64,000 bases of DNA from Geodermatophilus bullaregiensis (GCF_016907675.1 NZ_JAFBCJ010000001.1:2356001-2420000), one strand, 5' to 3'. Positions 53,690 through 61,533 are shown, counted from the stretch's first letter. Numbers and translations: made by a program. The notes: generated from the sequence alone by a model not told the origin.

Positions 53690-54529
53690 TCACTTGGTGA
53701 TCCAGCCGGCGTCGACCCGGTGCGTGGTCCCGGTGACCCAGCGGCCGGAGTCGTCGGCGGCGAGGTAGAGCACCGCCTCGCTGACGTCCTCGGGCTGCAC
53801 CCACGGCGTGGGCAGCAGGTTGAGCGACTCGAAGACGTCGCTGACGTCGTCCCGGGTCGGGTGCTCGAGGTCGGGCCGGAAGAGCCGGTAGACGTTCTCG
53901 TTCTGGATGAGCGGTGTGTCGACGTTGGTCGGGTGGATGGAGTTGACCCGGATCCGCTCGGCCGCCAGCTCCAGGGCGAGGGTGCGCATCAGCCCGACGA
54001 CGCCGTGCTTGGCGGCGACGTAGGACGCCACGTTCGGCATCCCGCGCAGGCCGAGGGCGCTGCTGACCAGGACCAGCGACCCGCCCTCGCCGTGCGCGCG
54101 GATGTACGGGACGGCGGCCTTGGCGGTGAGGAAGACGCCGGTGAGGTTGACCTCGAGCATGTCCCGCCACTCCTGCGCGGGGGTGTCGGCCACCTCGTGC
54201 GGCGGGACGCCGATGCCGGCGTTGGCGATCGCGCAGTCGAGCCGGCCGAGCTGGGCGACGCCGTCGGCCAGCCCGGCGGTGAGCGCGTCCTCGTCGGTCA
54301 CGTCGGCCTGGAAGGTCACCATCCGCCGGTCGAGCGCCTCGACCGCTTTCACCGTCCCGGCGAGGTCCTCGGGCGTGGTGACCGGACCGGTGGCGCTCGG
54401 GATCGGCCCGCAGACGTCCATGCCGACGACGTCGGCGCCCTCGCGGGCCAGCCGGATCGCGTGGCTGCGGCCCATGCCGCGGCCGGCGCCGGTGACGAAG
54501 ACGACCTTCCCCGCCATCCGGCCGGCCAC
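53690..54529 (-). CDS. Mycofactocin-coupled SDR oxidoreductase (second in row)
   Basis: This 279-residue paralogue has VFVTGAGRGMGRSHAIRLAREGADVVGMDVCGPIPS, an extended loop, and catalytic VSSALGLRG with SYVAAKHG. It ends GRWVTGTTHRVDAGWITK. Differences from the other two around VPPHEVADTPAQEW and SALGLRGMPNV suggest another substrate. The GTG start overlaps the upstream SDR's TAG by one base (TAGTG), so expression is coupled. Confidence 0.87.
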   Translation of the reverse strand: MAGRMAGKVVFVTGAGRGMGRSHAIRLAREGADVVGMDVCGPIPSATGPVTTPEDLAGTVKAVEALDRRMVTFQADVTDEDALTAGLADGVAQLGRLDCAIANAGIGVPPHEVADTPAQEWRDMLEVNLTGVFLTAKAAVPYIRAHGEGGSLVLVSSALGLRGMPNVASYVAAKHGVVGLMRTLALELAAERIRVNSIHPTNVDTPLIQNENVYRLFRPDLEHPTRDDVSDVFESLNLLPTPWVQPEDVSEAVLYLAADDSGRWVTGTTHRVDAGWITK

Positions 54530-55365
54530 TACTTGACCACCGATCCCGCGTCGATCGGCAGCTGCACGCCGGTGACGTAGCGGGCGTCGTCGCTGACCAA
54601 CCAGAGGATCGCGTTGCTGATGTCGGCCGTCTCGACCCACGGGACCGGCATCGCGTTGAGCCCCTGGAACAGCGGGGCGACGTCGTCCTGGGTGACCTCG
54701 TCCTCGGGCTTGTCCGGCACGAAGTTCCCGTAGGTCTTGCGGTTGTGGATCATGTCGGTGCTCACCGCCGTCGGGTGCACCGAGTTGACCCGGATCATGT
54801 CCGGCGCGAACTCGTTGGCGAACGTCTTCACGAGGCCGACGACGCCGTGCTTGGCCGCGACGTAGTGCGCGAGGTTGCCCAGGCCCTTGATGCCGGCGGT
54901 GGAGCTGGTGAGCACGATGGCGCCGCCCTGGCCGTGCGCGCGCAGGTGCGGGACCGCGGCCCGCACGGTCTTGAACACGCCGGTCAGGTTGATGTCGATC
55001 ATCTCGTCCCACATCTCGTCGGTGAGGTCCTCCACCGGCGCGAAGCTGGCGATGCCGGCGTTGGCCAGCACGATGTCGAGCCGGCCGAGCTCGGCGACGC
55101 CCTCGTCGACGGCGGCCGTCAGTGCCGCGGTGTCGCGGACGTCGGCGACGCGGGCGACGACCCGCCGGTCCAGTGCCTCGACCTGGCGGACGGTCTCGTC
55201 GAGGTCGTCCTTCGTCGCCATCGGGTAGCCGACCGTCGGCACGTCGGCGCAGCGGTCGACGGCGATGACGTCGGCGCCCTCCTGCGCCAGGCGCAGGGCG
55301 TGGCTGCGGCCCTGGCCGCGGGCGGCACCGGTGATGAGAGCGACCTTGCCGTCGAGCTTGCCCAT
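54529..55365 (-). CDS. Mycofactocin-coupled SDR oxidoreductase (first in row)
   Basis: This 278-residue SDR has LITGAARGQGRSHALRLAQEGADVIAVDRCADVPTVGYPMATKDDLDETVRQ, the mycofactocin-SDR type extended loop, catalytic TSSTAGIKG and HYVAAKHG, and an RYVTGVQLPIDAG end. ATG follows GCGGAGGAG. It leads the three-gene SDR unit and is closest to the mftA-mftB-mftC genes. The likely promoter is at 55401-55429. Confidence 0.88.
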   Translation of the reverse strand: MGKLDGKVALITGAARGQGRSHALRLAQEGADVIAVDRCADVPTVGYPMATKDDLDETVRQVEALDRRVVARVADVRDTAALTAAVDEGVAELGRLDIVLANAGIASFAPVEDLTDEMWDEMIDINLTGVFKTVRAAVPHLRAHGQGGAIVLTSSTAGIKGLGNLAHYVAAKHGVVGLVKTFANEFAPDMIRVNSVHPTAVSTDMIHNRKTYGNFVPDKPEDEVTQDDVAPLFQGLNAMPVPWVETADISNAILWLVSDDARYVTGVQLPIDAGSVVK

Positions 55366-55400
55366 GGGGACTCCTCCGCACGTCGGTGACCTGGACCACA

Positions 55401-55429
55401 AACTATGCGGATGGTGTGCAGGGACACAA
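55401..55429 (-). promoter_or_regulatory. Candidate promoter of the SDR operon
   Basis: On the minus strand TTGTGT (55424-55429), a 17-base spacer and ATAGTT (55401-55406) lie 36 bases before the SDR ATG. It is the most AT-rich stretch in the 258-base region. TGTG-N6-CACA in the spacer could be an operator half. Confidence 0.45.
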
Positions 55430-55623
55430 GGTGCCGCCACGGGGCGGGCCGGACCGCGCCCGGGGAGGGCGCCGTCCGGCCCGTGGGTGCTGCCAGGGGA
55501 CTCCCAGCCGCCGTCCCGGCTGCGGCCAGCCGCGCGGATGATGCTCAGGTGGCTCTCTCCGGGGCGCCTCCAGCACGAGGGGACGCCCCGGGCGGGAGTC
55601 CACCCACGACCCGGAGGTGCCAG

Positions 55624-55728
55624 GTGCTCACCCTCACCGTGCTCGTCGTCCTGCTCGTCACCATGACGCTCGCGGACCTCGCGCCCGCCCTGCTGCCCGA
55701 GGGGCCGGCGCTGGTCGTCTCGCGCTGA
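55624..55728 (+). CDS. Predicted 34-residue membrane peptide beside mftC
   Basis: A GTG after GGAGG opens a short frame encoding a hydrophobic helix (LTLTVLVVLLVTMTLADLAPALL) and a PEGPALVVSR tail. The ribosome binding site is strong and spacing is right. It converges with mftC, ending three bases before its stop, and is divergent from the SDR operon. No homologue is recognised. Its small size makes it uncertain. Confidence 0.45.
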   Translation: MLTLTVLVVLLVTMTLADLAPALLPEGPALVVSR

Positions 55729-55731
55729 CGC

Positions 55732-56961
55732 TCAGCCGGCGAAGCCCGCCAGCGGCGACTCGTCGCAGGCCCGGGCGGGGACGGCCGGCATGCCGAGCAG
55801 CGTCGGCTGGCCGCGCACCGGGCCGGTGTGCGAGTGGTCGAGGTGGCTCCTCGGCGTGACCAGGTCGGCCTCCCGGCCGGCCAGCGCGGCCTCGCCGTAG
55901 CCCTGCACGCACTCCGGGTCGGGGCCGTCCAGCGGCAGGCCGGTGAAGAACTTGGCCGCCATGCAGCCGCCCCGGCAGGCGTCGAAGTGCGCGCACTTCG
56001 TGCACGCGCCACCGGTCTGCGGGCTGCGCAGCTCCTGGAACAGGTCCGACTGCTGCCACACCCGCTGGAAGCCGCCCTCGCCGCGCACGTTCCCGGCGAG
56101 GAACTGCTCGTGGATGGCGAAGGGGCAGGCGTACACGTCGCCCACCGGGTCGATCAGGCAGACCACCCGCCCGGCGCCGCAGAGGTTCAGGCCCGGCAGC
56201 GCCTCGCCGTAGGCCGACAGGTGGAAGAACGAGTCGCCGGTGAGCACCCGGTCGCCGTTGGCCAGCAGCCAGGAGTACAGCTCGCGCTGCTGGGCCTGGG
56301 TGGGGTGCAGCTGGTCCCAGACGTCGGCCCCGCGGCCCGAGGGGCGCAGCCGGGTGATCCGCAGCTGGGCGCCGTAGCGGTCGGTCAGCGCCCGGAAGTC
56401 GTCGAGCTGGGCGACGTTCTCCCGCGTGACCACGACGGAGACCTTGAAGTCCTGCATCCCGGCCTCGGCCAGGTTCTCCAGCGCCCGCACCGCGGTGGCG
56501 AACGAGCCGGTGCCGCGGACGCGGTCGTTGACCTCGGCGGTCGCGCCGTCCAGGGAGATCTGCACGTCGACGTAGTCGGTGGCCGCGAGCTGCCGCGCCC
56601 GGGCGCGGTCCAGCTTGACGCCGTTGGTGGAGAACTTGACGCCGACGTCGTGGCCGATCGCGTAGTCGAGCAGGTGCCAGAAGTCCGGCCGGACGGTGGG
56701 CTCGCCGCCGCCGACGTTGACGTAGAAGACCTGCATGCGCTGCAGCTCGTCGATGACGCCCTCGGCCTCGGTGGTGGTCAGCTCCCGCGGGTCGCGCCGT
56801 CCGGAGGAGGACAGGCAGTGCACGCACGCCAGGTTGCAGGCGTAGGTGAGCTCCCAGGTCAGGCAGATCGGGGCGTCGAGGCCGTACTCGAACTGGTCGA
56901 CCAGGCGGCCGCCGGTGGGGCGTTCCGGCGCTGCGGGACGGGACGGCAGGACGGCGGTCAT
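55732..56961 (-). CDS. mftC: Mycofactocin radical SAM maturase MftC
   Basis: This 409-residue radical SAM enzyme decarboxylates the C-terminal tyrosine of MftA and cross-links it to the neighbouring valine. The TYACNLACVHC motif gives the CxxxCxxC [4Fe-4S] cluster. NVGGGEPT and FSTNGVKLD are typical core motifs. The SPASM C-terminus holds further cysteines (LCGAGRVVC, YACPF, CTKCAHFDACRGGC and PDPECVQG). ATG at 56961 overlaps the mftB stop (ATGA). Confidence 0.95.
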   Translation of the reverse strand: MTAVLPSRPAAPERPTGGRLVDQFEYGLDAPICLTWELTYACNLACVHCLSSSGRRDPRELTTTEAEGVIDELQRMQVFYVNVGGGEPTVRPDFWHLLDYAIGHDVGVKFSTNGVKLDRARARQLAATDYVDVQISLDGATAEVNDRVRGTGSFATAVRALENLAEAGMQDFKVSVVVTRENVAQLDDFRALTDRYGAQLRITRLRPSGRGADVWDQLHPTQAQQRELYSWLLANGDRVLTGDSFFHLSAYGEALPGLNLCGAGRVVCLIDPVGDVYACPFAIHEQFLAGNVRGEGGFQRVWQQSDLFQELRSPQTGGACTKCAHFDACRGGCMAAKFFTGLPLDGPDPECVQGYGEAALAGREADLVTPRSHLDHSHTGPVRGQPTLLGMPAVPARACDESPLAGFAG

Positions 56962-57320
56962 GAGTGAGCCTCCGGGGCGGCCTCGTCGCAGGGACCCGCC
57001 GCGAGCCGGCGAGTGGCGGGGGGCGACGAGGTCCTTCTCTCGATCATGGCGGAGCGGGCCAGGTCGGCCAGCGCCTTGACGTAGGCGGGCCGCTGGGCGT
57101 CGGGGACGCCGCACGCGAGCAGTGTCGCGTCGGCGCTGGGGTGGTCGGCCAGCGCCTCGACGACGGCGACCAGCGTCTTCGACTTGAGGAAGGAGAGCTT
57201 CCGGTTGCCGAAGTGGTAGACGAGCGCCCCGAACGGCTCCGGCCGCAGGGCGACCGACCGGGCCCGCCGCCAGGGCAGGACCGGGTCGAAGACGTCTGCG
57301 GCCGGAGCGGCGGGGTCCAC
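56958..57320 (-). CDS. mftB: Mycofactocin chaperone MftB
   Basis: This 120-residue peptide-recognition protein presents MftA to MftC. It has the MftB pattern: VLPWRRARSVALRPEPFGALVYHFGNRKLSFLKSKTLVAVVEAL, the PqqD-like fold, and a C-terminal tail ending in APEAHS. GTG start 13 bases after the mftA stop. Its stop overlaps mftC. Confidence 0.93.
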   Translation of the reverse strand: MDPAAPAADVFDPVLPWRRARSVALRPEPFGALVYHFGNRKLSFLKSKTLVAVVEALADHPSADATLLACGVPDAQRPAYVKALADLARSAMIERRTSSPPATRRLAAGPCDEAAPEAHS

Positions 57321-57333
57321 GGGACCGGACGGC

Positions 57334-57456
57334 TCAGTAGACGCCGCACATGCCGTCGATGGAGACCTCCTCGACGAGGGACTCCTCGACCAGGACCTCC
57401 TCGGCGGCGGCGGTCGGCTCGGCCGGGCTCTCGGACTGGGCGGGCGTCTCGGGCAT
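57334..57456 (-). CDS. mftA: Mycofactocin precursor peptide MftA
   Basis: This 40-residue peptide ends in the invariant IDGMCGVY; the last Val-Tyr pair becomes mycofactocin after MftC modification and MftE cleavage. The leader is acidic (EEVLVEESLVEEVS), giving the MftB-binding part. ATG at 57456 follows CGGAGG. It is the first gene of mftA-mftB-mftC, with mftR divergent. Confidence 0.97.
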   Translation of the reverse strand: MPETPAQSESPAEPTAAAEEVLVEESLVEEVSIDGMCGVY

Positions 57457-57494
57457 GCGGACCTCCGGGTTCCACGGGGCGGGGGATGGCGAGG

Positions 57495-57523
57495 ACGTTA
57501 GAGACACCCGGTGCCACCGGCAA
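57495..57523 (-). promoter_or_regulatory. mftA promoter with embedded palindrome
   Basis: On the minus strand TTGCCG (57518-57523), a 17-base spacer and TAACGT (57495-57500) lie 39 bases before the mftA start. CCGGT-GCC-ACCGG (57508-57520), a perfect inverted repeat, lies between -35 and -10, an ideal place for repression by the adjacent TetR-type MftR. Confidence 0.6.
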
Positions 57524-57591
57524 GCGCGTCCCCGCGACCCGCCCGGTGCGACGGCACCGACCTGTCCGACCGGGTGGGCCAGGATGGGGAC

Positions 57592-58257
57592 GTGAGCACG
57601 TCGACCCTCCCCGCCGTCCCCGGGGACGGTCACGGGACCGTCCCGGACACCGCCCGGCCCCTCCCCCGGGCGCTCGGCGGTGTCCGCGCGGGGACCCGGG
57701 CGCGGATCGAGCAGGCGGCCCTGGAGCTGTTCACCGCCGCGGGGTTCGAGCAGGTGACGATCGAGGACATCGCCGCGGCCGCGGGCACCAGCCGGCGCAC
57801 GTTCTTCCGGCAGGTGGGCAGCAAGGCCGACGCCGTTTGGGGGGACTTCGCCGGCCACGTGGCCCGGCTGGCCGGCCTGCTCGCCGCGGCCGGCGACGAC
57901 GTCCCGGTGCTGCCCGCCGTCTTCGGCGCCTACGTCGAGGTCAACGACTACGCCGCGGCCGACCTGCCGGTGCTCCGCCAGCGGATGCGGCTGATCCTCA
58001 CCGAGCCGGCGCTGCTGGCCCACTCGCAGGTCCGCTGCGCCGACGTCGACCGCGTGGTGGCCGGGTACGTGGCCCGCCGCTGCGGCGAGGACCCGGCGGC
58101 GCTGCTCCCCCGGCTGGTCGCCACCGCCACCCGCGCGGCGGCGACCACGGCGTTCGAGGTGTGGCTCGGCGACCAGCGCGCCGACCTGTCCGACGCCCTG
58201 CGGACGGCGTTCGGCCAGCTCGCGGAGGGCTTCCCGCAGCTGCGCGCCCGGGACTGA
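57592..58257 (+). CDS. mftR: TetR-family regulator MftR
   Basis: This 221-residue regulator has an N-terminal TetR helix-turn-helix (IEQAALELFTAAGFEQVTIEDIAAAAGTSRRTFFRQVGSKADAVWGDF) and an alpha-helical ligand domain. Position divergent from mftA-B-C and overall pattern identify it as MftR, which in mycobacteria represses mft genes and is relieved by acyl-CoAs. GTG lies six bases after CAGGAT, a leaderless start. Confidence 0.9.
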   Translation: MSTSTLPAVPGDGHGTVPDTARPLPRALGGVRAGTRARIEQAALELFTAAGFEQVTIEDIAAAAGTSRRTFFRQVGSKADAVWGDFAGHVARLAGLLAAAGDDVPVLPAVFGAYVEVNDYAAADLPVLRQRMRLILTEPALLAHSQVRCADVDRVVAGYVARRCGEDPAALLPRLVATATRAAATTAFEVWLGDQRADLSDALRTAFGQLAEGFPQLRARD

Positions 58258-58295
58258 CGCGCCGCCGGTCCGCCCTCCCGCCCCGGCCGGCCGGT

Positions 58296-59501
58296 TCAGA
58301 CCGCCCGCAGGCCCTCGAGCAGCCGGTCGACGTCGTCGTCGTCGGTGTAGGGCGCCAGGCCGACGCGCAGCCCGCCGGCGTCCCCCAGTCCCAGCCGCCG
58401 GGACGCCTCGATGGCGTAGAAGTTGCTCGCCGGCGCGTTGACGCCGCGCCCGGCCAGCGCCCGCGACACCTCGGCGGCGGGGCGGTCGGCCCAGGTGAGC
58501 AGCAGCGTCGGCGTGCGGTGCCGGGCGCGCGACCACAGCGTGACGCCGGGCAGCTCCGCGACGGCGTCCTCCACCCGTTCGCGCAGCCGGTCCTCGTGCG
58601 CCTCGACGGCGGCCATGCCCGCGACCAGCCGGGCGCGCCGGTCACCGTCGGCGCCGCCGAGCGAAGCCAGGTACTCCACCGCCGCGGTGGTGCCGGCCAG
58701 CAGCTCGTAGGGCAGCGTGCCGAGCTCGAACCGCTCGGGGACGGCGTCGGTGGAGGGCAGCAGCTTGTCCGGGTGCAGCGTCTCGAGCAGGGACGGCGCG
58801 GCGACGACGCAGCCCAGGTGGGGGCCGAGGAACTTGTAGGGCGAGCAGGCGTAGAGGTCGGCGCCGAGGGCGGCGACGTCGACCGCCGCGTGCGCGGTGA
58901 GGTGCACCCCGTCGACGTAGGCGAGCGCCCCGGCGTCGTGGGCGAGCGCGGTGATCGCGGCGACGTCGGGGCGGGTGCCGATGAGGTTCGAGGCGCCGGT
59001 GACGGCGACCAGGCGGGTGCGCCCGGACAGCACGGCGGCGACGGCCTCGGGCGTCAGCTCGCCGGTGCCGGGGTCGAGGTCGGCCCAGCGGACGGTGGCC
59101 CCGCGCGCCGCGGCCGCCTGCACCCAGGGCCGCACGTTGGCGTCGTGGTCCAGGCGGGTGACCACGACCTCGTCGTCCGGGCCCCAGCCGGCGGCGAGCG
59201 CGCGGGAGAGGTCGTAGGTCAGCGCGGTCATGGAGCGGCCGAACACCACGCCGCCGGGGTCGCCGCCCACCAGGTCGGCGACCGCGGCCCGCGCGGCGAC
59301 GACGACCGCGTCGGCGTGGCGCTCGGCGGCGGTGACCTGCCCGCGGTTGGCGATGGGCGCGGTGAGGGTGGCCGCCACCGCCTCGGCGACCTGGCGTGGC
59401 ACCTGCGAGCCGCCCGGCCCGTCGAAGTGCGCGGCGCCGGCGCGCAGGGCCGGGAAGTCGGCGCGGACGGCAGCGACGTCGTAGGTGGTGGCAGCAGTCA
59501 C
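58296..59501 (-). CDS. Class V aminotransferase/cysteine desulfurase-like protein
   Basis: This 401-residue PLP enzyme has VRADFPALRAGAAHFDGPGGSQVPRQVAEAV, LDHDANVRPW, VTGASNLIGT, AYVDGVHLTAHAAVDV (Asp for PLP) and CSPYKFLGPHLG with the PLP Lys. This matches the cysteine desulfurase-like (SufS-related) subgroup of unclear substrate. GTG at 59501 was chosen for family length. It converges with mftR, 38 bases away. A functional link to mycofactocin is not established. Confidence 0.82.
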   Translation of the reverse strand: MTAATTYDVAAVRADFPALRAGAAHFDGPGGSQVPRQVAEAVAATLTAPIANRGQVTAAERHADAVVVAARAAVADLVGGDPGGVVFGRSMTALTYDLSRALAAGWGPDDEVVVTRLDHDANVRPWVQAAAARGATVRWADLDPGTGELTPEAVAAVLSGRTRLVAVTGASNLIGTRPDVAAITALAHDAGALAYVDGVHLTAHAAVDVAALGADLYACSPYKFLGPHLGCVVAAPSLLETLHPDKLLPSTDAVPERFELGTLPYELLAGTTAAVEYLASLGGADGDRRARLVAGMAAVEAHEDRLRERVEDAVAELPGVTLWSRARHRTPTLLLTWADRPAAEVSRALAGRGVNAPASNFYAIEASRRLGLGDAGGLRVGLAPYTDDDDVDRLLEGLRAV

Positions 59502-59550
59502 TCCCGCAGCATGCCCGGCGTCGTCGTCGCCGTCGCAGCCCCTCCCTCCC

Positions 59551-59620
59551 GGACGAGATCGCCGATCTCGTCCGCTCCGGCGCCCGCAGCCGCACGAGAT
59601 CGGCGATCTCGTCCGGCACG
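59551..59620. repeat. Pair of related palindromes (GAGATCGSCGATCTC)
   Basis: The 23-base near-palindrome at 59551-59573 and a 19-base copy at 59594-59612 share ACGAGATCG-S-CGATCTCGT and are exact reverse complements across that core. Only the central base breaks symmetry. They lie in the 404-base stretch (59502-59905) between the class V aminotransferase and the SRPBCC gene, which otherwise holds only the fragment described next. Confidence 0.8.
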
Positions 59621-59709
59621 GACGGGCGTCCGCGCCCACTGGCCGGTCGGGCAGGTGCACCTGGCCGGACGGCCCGACCTCCACCTCCGGTCGGCCGGTT
59701 CCTCCCCCT

Positions 59710-59889
59710 GACCCCTGCCGCCGGTGTGACCCGATCTGGCTGACCCCCGAGCCGCGGTGCTCGTGGGCGCTGGGCGGCTGCGACCTGCCCGCCTACGCCG
59801 AGTACTGCGACCGCGTGGAGGTCATCCGCGACCACAGCGGCCTGGAGAGCTGGGCCACCGACGTGGTCACCCGCGCCTCCGCCCGGTGA
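59710..59889 (+). pseudogene. Orphan C-terminal coding-like fragment (cysteine-rich)
   Basis: From 59710 to a TGA at 59889 the third codon positions are almost all G or C. The translated 59 residues (CRRCDPIWLTPEPRCSWALGG, CDLPAYAEYCDRVEVIRDHSG) are cysteine-rich and look like genuine protein. No suitable start is found; the frame upstream runs into the palindromes and low-complexity proline. It could be a decayed or 5'-truncated gene, or a small protein with an unusual start. Confidence 0.4.
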
Positions 59890-59905
59890 CGGGCAGACTG
59901 CACCG

Positions 59906-60370
59906 GTGACCGACCTGACGTTCTCGGACTCCGTCGTCGTCGCCGTCCCGGCCGAGGAGCTCTACGACCTGGTCAGCGACGTGACCCGCACCGGCGAGTG
60001 GAGCCCGGTCTGCGTCGCGGCCTGGTGGGACGAGGGCGCCACGGGTGCGGTCGGCGACTGGTTCACCGGCCGCAACGTCACGCCGGAGCGCACGTGGGAG
60101 ACCCGCAGCCGGGTGGTCGTGGCCGACCGCGGCCGCGAGTTCGCCTGGGCCGTCGGCGGCTCACGGGCCCGGTGGGGCTACGCGCTCGAGCCGGCCGACG
60201 GTGGCACGCGGCTCACCGAGTCGTGGGCGTTCCTCCCCGACGGGCTGGCGTTCATGGCCGAGCGCTACGGCGCGGACGCGCAGCAGCAGATCGAGCTGCG
60301 CACCCGCGCCGCGCACGAGGGCGTCCCGGCCACCCTCGCCGCCATCAGGCGCATCGCCGAGGGCAGCTGA
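59906..60370 (+). CDS. SRPBCC (polyketide cyclase/dehydrase-like) protein
   Basis: This 154-residue START-like protein has FSDSVVVAVPAEELYDLVSDVTRTGEWSPVCVAAWWDEGATGAVGDWFTGRN, RSRVVVADRGREFAWAVGG and TRLTESWAFLPDGLAFM. It binds a hydrophobic ligand; no specific function can be assigned. GTG lies six bases after CAGACT with no ribosome binding site. It is a single gene, converging with the aldo/keto reductase gene. Confidence 0.85.
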   Translation: MTDLTFSDSVVVAVPAEELYDLVSDVTRTGEWSPVCVAAWWDEGATGAVGDWFTGRNVTPERTWETRSRVVVADRGREFAWAVGGSRARWGYALEPADGGTRLTESWAFLPDGLAFMAERYGADAQQQIELRTRAAHEGVPATLAAIRRIAEGS

Positions 60371-60422
60371 ACCGCGTCGCCACCGCCGGCAGGGCGACGT
60401 CGCGCCGCCACCCGGCGTGCGG

Positions 60423-61370
60423 TCATCCCCGGCGGCCGCCCCACGCGGGCCCGCCGCCGGGGGGCGGGGCGGGTCCCCCCATGCCGGCGATGCGGTCCAG
60501 GTCCTCGATGTCGGCGGGGCCGAGCTCGACCTCGCCCGCCGCGAACAGCTCCTCCAGCTGCGCGACCGAGGTCGCACCGGGGATGACCAGCACGTTGGGG
60601 GCACGGGCGAGCAGCCACGCGACGGCCACCTGGACCGGGCTCGCCCCCACCCGCCCGGCGACGGTCTCCAGGACCGCCGACTGCGGCGGCGTCATCTCGC
60701 CGACGGGGAAGAACGACGTGTAGGAGACCCCCTCCAGCGCCGTGTAGGCGATCCCGTCCCGGGCCAGGTCCTCGACCAGGCGGTCGTCGGTGCGGTGGAT
60801 CAGGTTGTAGTGGTTCTGCACGCAGGCCAGCGGCGCGATGGCACGCGCCTCGGCCACCTGCCGGCTGGTGGTGTGGGTGACCCCGAGCCGGTGGACGAGA
60901 CCCTGCTGCTGCAGCCGCGCCAGCGCCTCGAACGGCTCGGCGAGGGAGCGTTCCGCCGGCTCGCTCAGGCCGGGCATCCGCAGCGTGGCGACGTGCAGCG
61001 CGTCCAGCCCGAGGTGCTCCAGGTCCTCCTCCACCGACCGGCGCAGCTCCGCGGGTGTCAGCGCCTCCTGCCACGCCCCCTCCGGTGTCCGGCGGGCACC
61101 CACCCGGGTGACGATGACCAGGTCCTCGGGATAGGGGTGCAACGCCTCCCGGATCAGGTCGTTCACGACGTGCGGGCCGTAGAGGCCGCTGGTGTCGATG
61201 TGGTCGACCCCCAGCTCGACGGCCCGGCGCAGGACGGCCAGCGCCGCCTCACGGTCGGCCGGGGGACCCAGCACCCGGGGTCCGGTGAGCTTCATGCCGC
61301 TGTAGCCCAGGCGGTGCACCACCCGGTCGCCGAGGATGACCTGTCCGGAGTCCGCCACGGTGGTCGTCAT
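60423..61370 (-). CDS. Aldo/keto reductase
   Basis: This 315-residue NADPH-dependent oxidoreductase has the AKR TIM-barrel: LRRAVELGVDHIDTSGLYGPHVVNDLI (catalytic Asp and Tyr), LVIVTRVGARR (with Arg at the place of the usual Lys region), LVHRLGVTHTTSRQVAEA, QNHYNLIHR and NVLVIPGATSVAQLEEL. ATG at 61370 lies eight bases after TAGCTT. It ends with a Gly/Pro-rich tail (GGPAPPPGGGPAWGG). Substrate unknown. Confidence 0.85.
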   Translation of the reverse strand: MTTTVADSGQVILGDRVVHRLGYSGMKLTGPRVLGPPADREAALAVLRRAVELGVDHIDTSGLYGPHVVNDLIREALHPYPEDLVIVTRVGARRTPEGAWQEALTPAELRRSVEEDLEHLGLDALHVATLRMPGLSEPAERSLAEPFEALARLQQQGLVHRLGVTHTTSRQVAEARAIAPLACVQNHYNLIHRTDDRLVEDLARDGIAYTALEGVSYTSFFPVGEMTPPQSAVLETVAGRVGASPVQVAVAWLLARAPNVLVIPGATSVAQLEELFAAGEVELGPADIEDLDRIAGMGGPAPPPGGGPAWGGRRG

Positions 61371-61482
61371 GCCGGGACAAGCTAGAGCCGGGCAGCCTCC
61401 GGTCGAGGCCAGGCAGCCTCCGCACGACACGTCCGGCCCGGCTCCCGGCGCGGCCTCACGGGTCGTGGTCCGGTTACACCGT

Positions 61483-61530
61483 GTCGTGCGCGTGTCGCCA
61501 CGCGCGACCGGGCGTGTCACCACGCGCGAC
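61483..61530 (-). terminator. Inverted and direct repeats left of the IS element, displaced terminator of the two-component operon
   Basis: GTCGTGCGCGTG (61483-61494) pairs with CACGCGCGAC (61499-61508). CGTGTCRCCACGCGCGAC is also repeated directly (61491-61508 and 61513-61530, one mismatch). Before the IS inserted, this would have followed the response regulator stop directly and probably ended its message. Confidence 0.5.
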
Positions 61531-61533
61531 TAG

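Noticed and set aside
50913-55623. Looking for mftD between mftC and mftE
   Set aside because: The interval contains only SDRs, a PPOX-like protein, an MFS transporter and a short peptide; none has the FMN-dependent hydroxy acid oxidase pattern.
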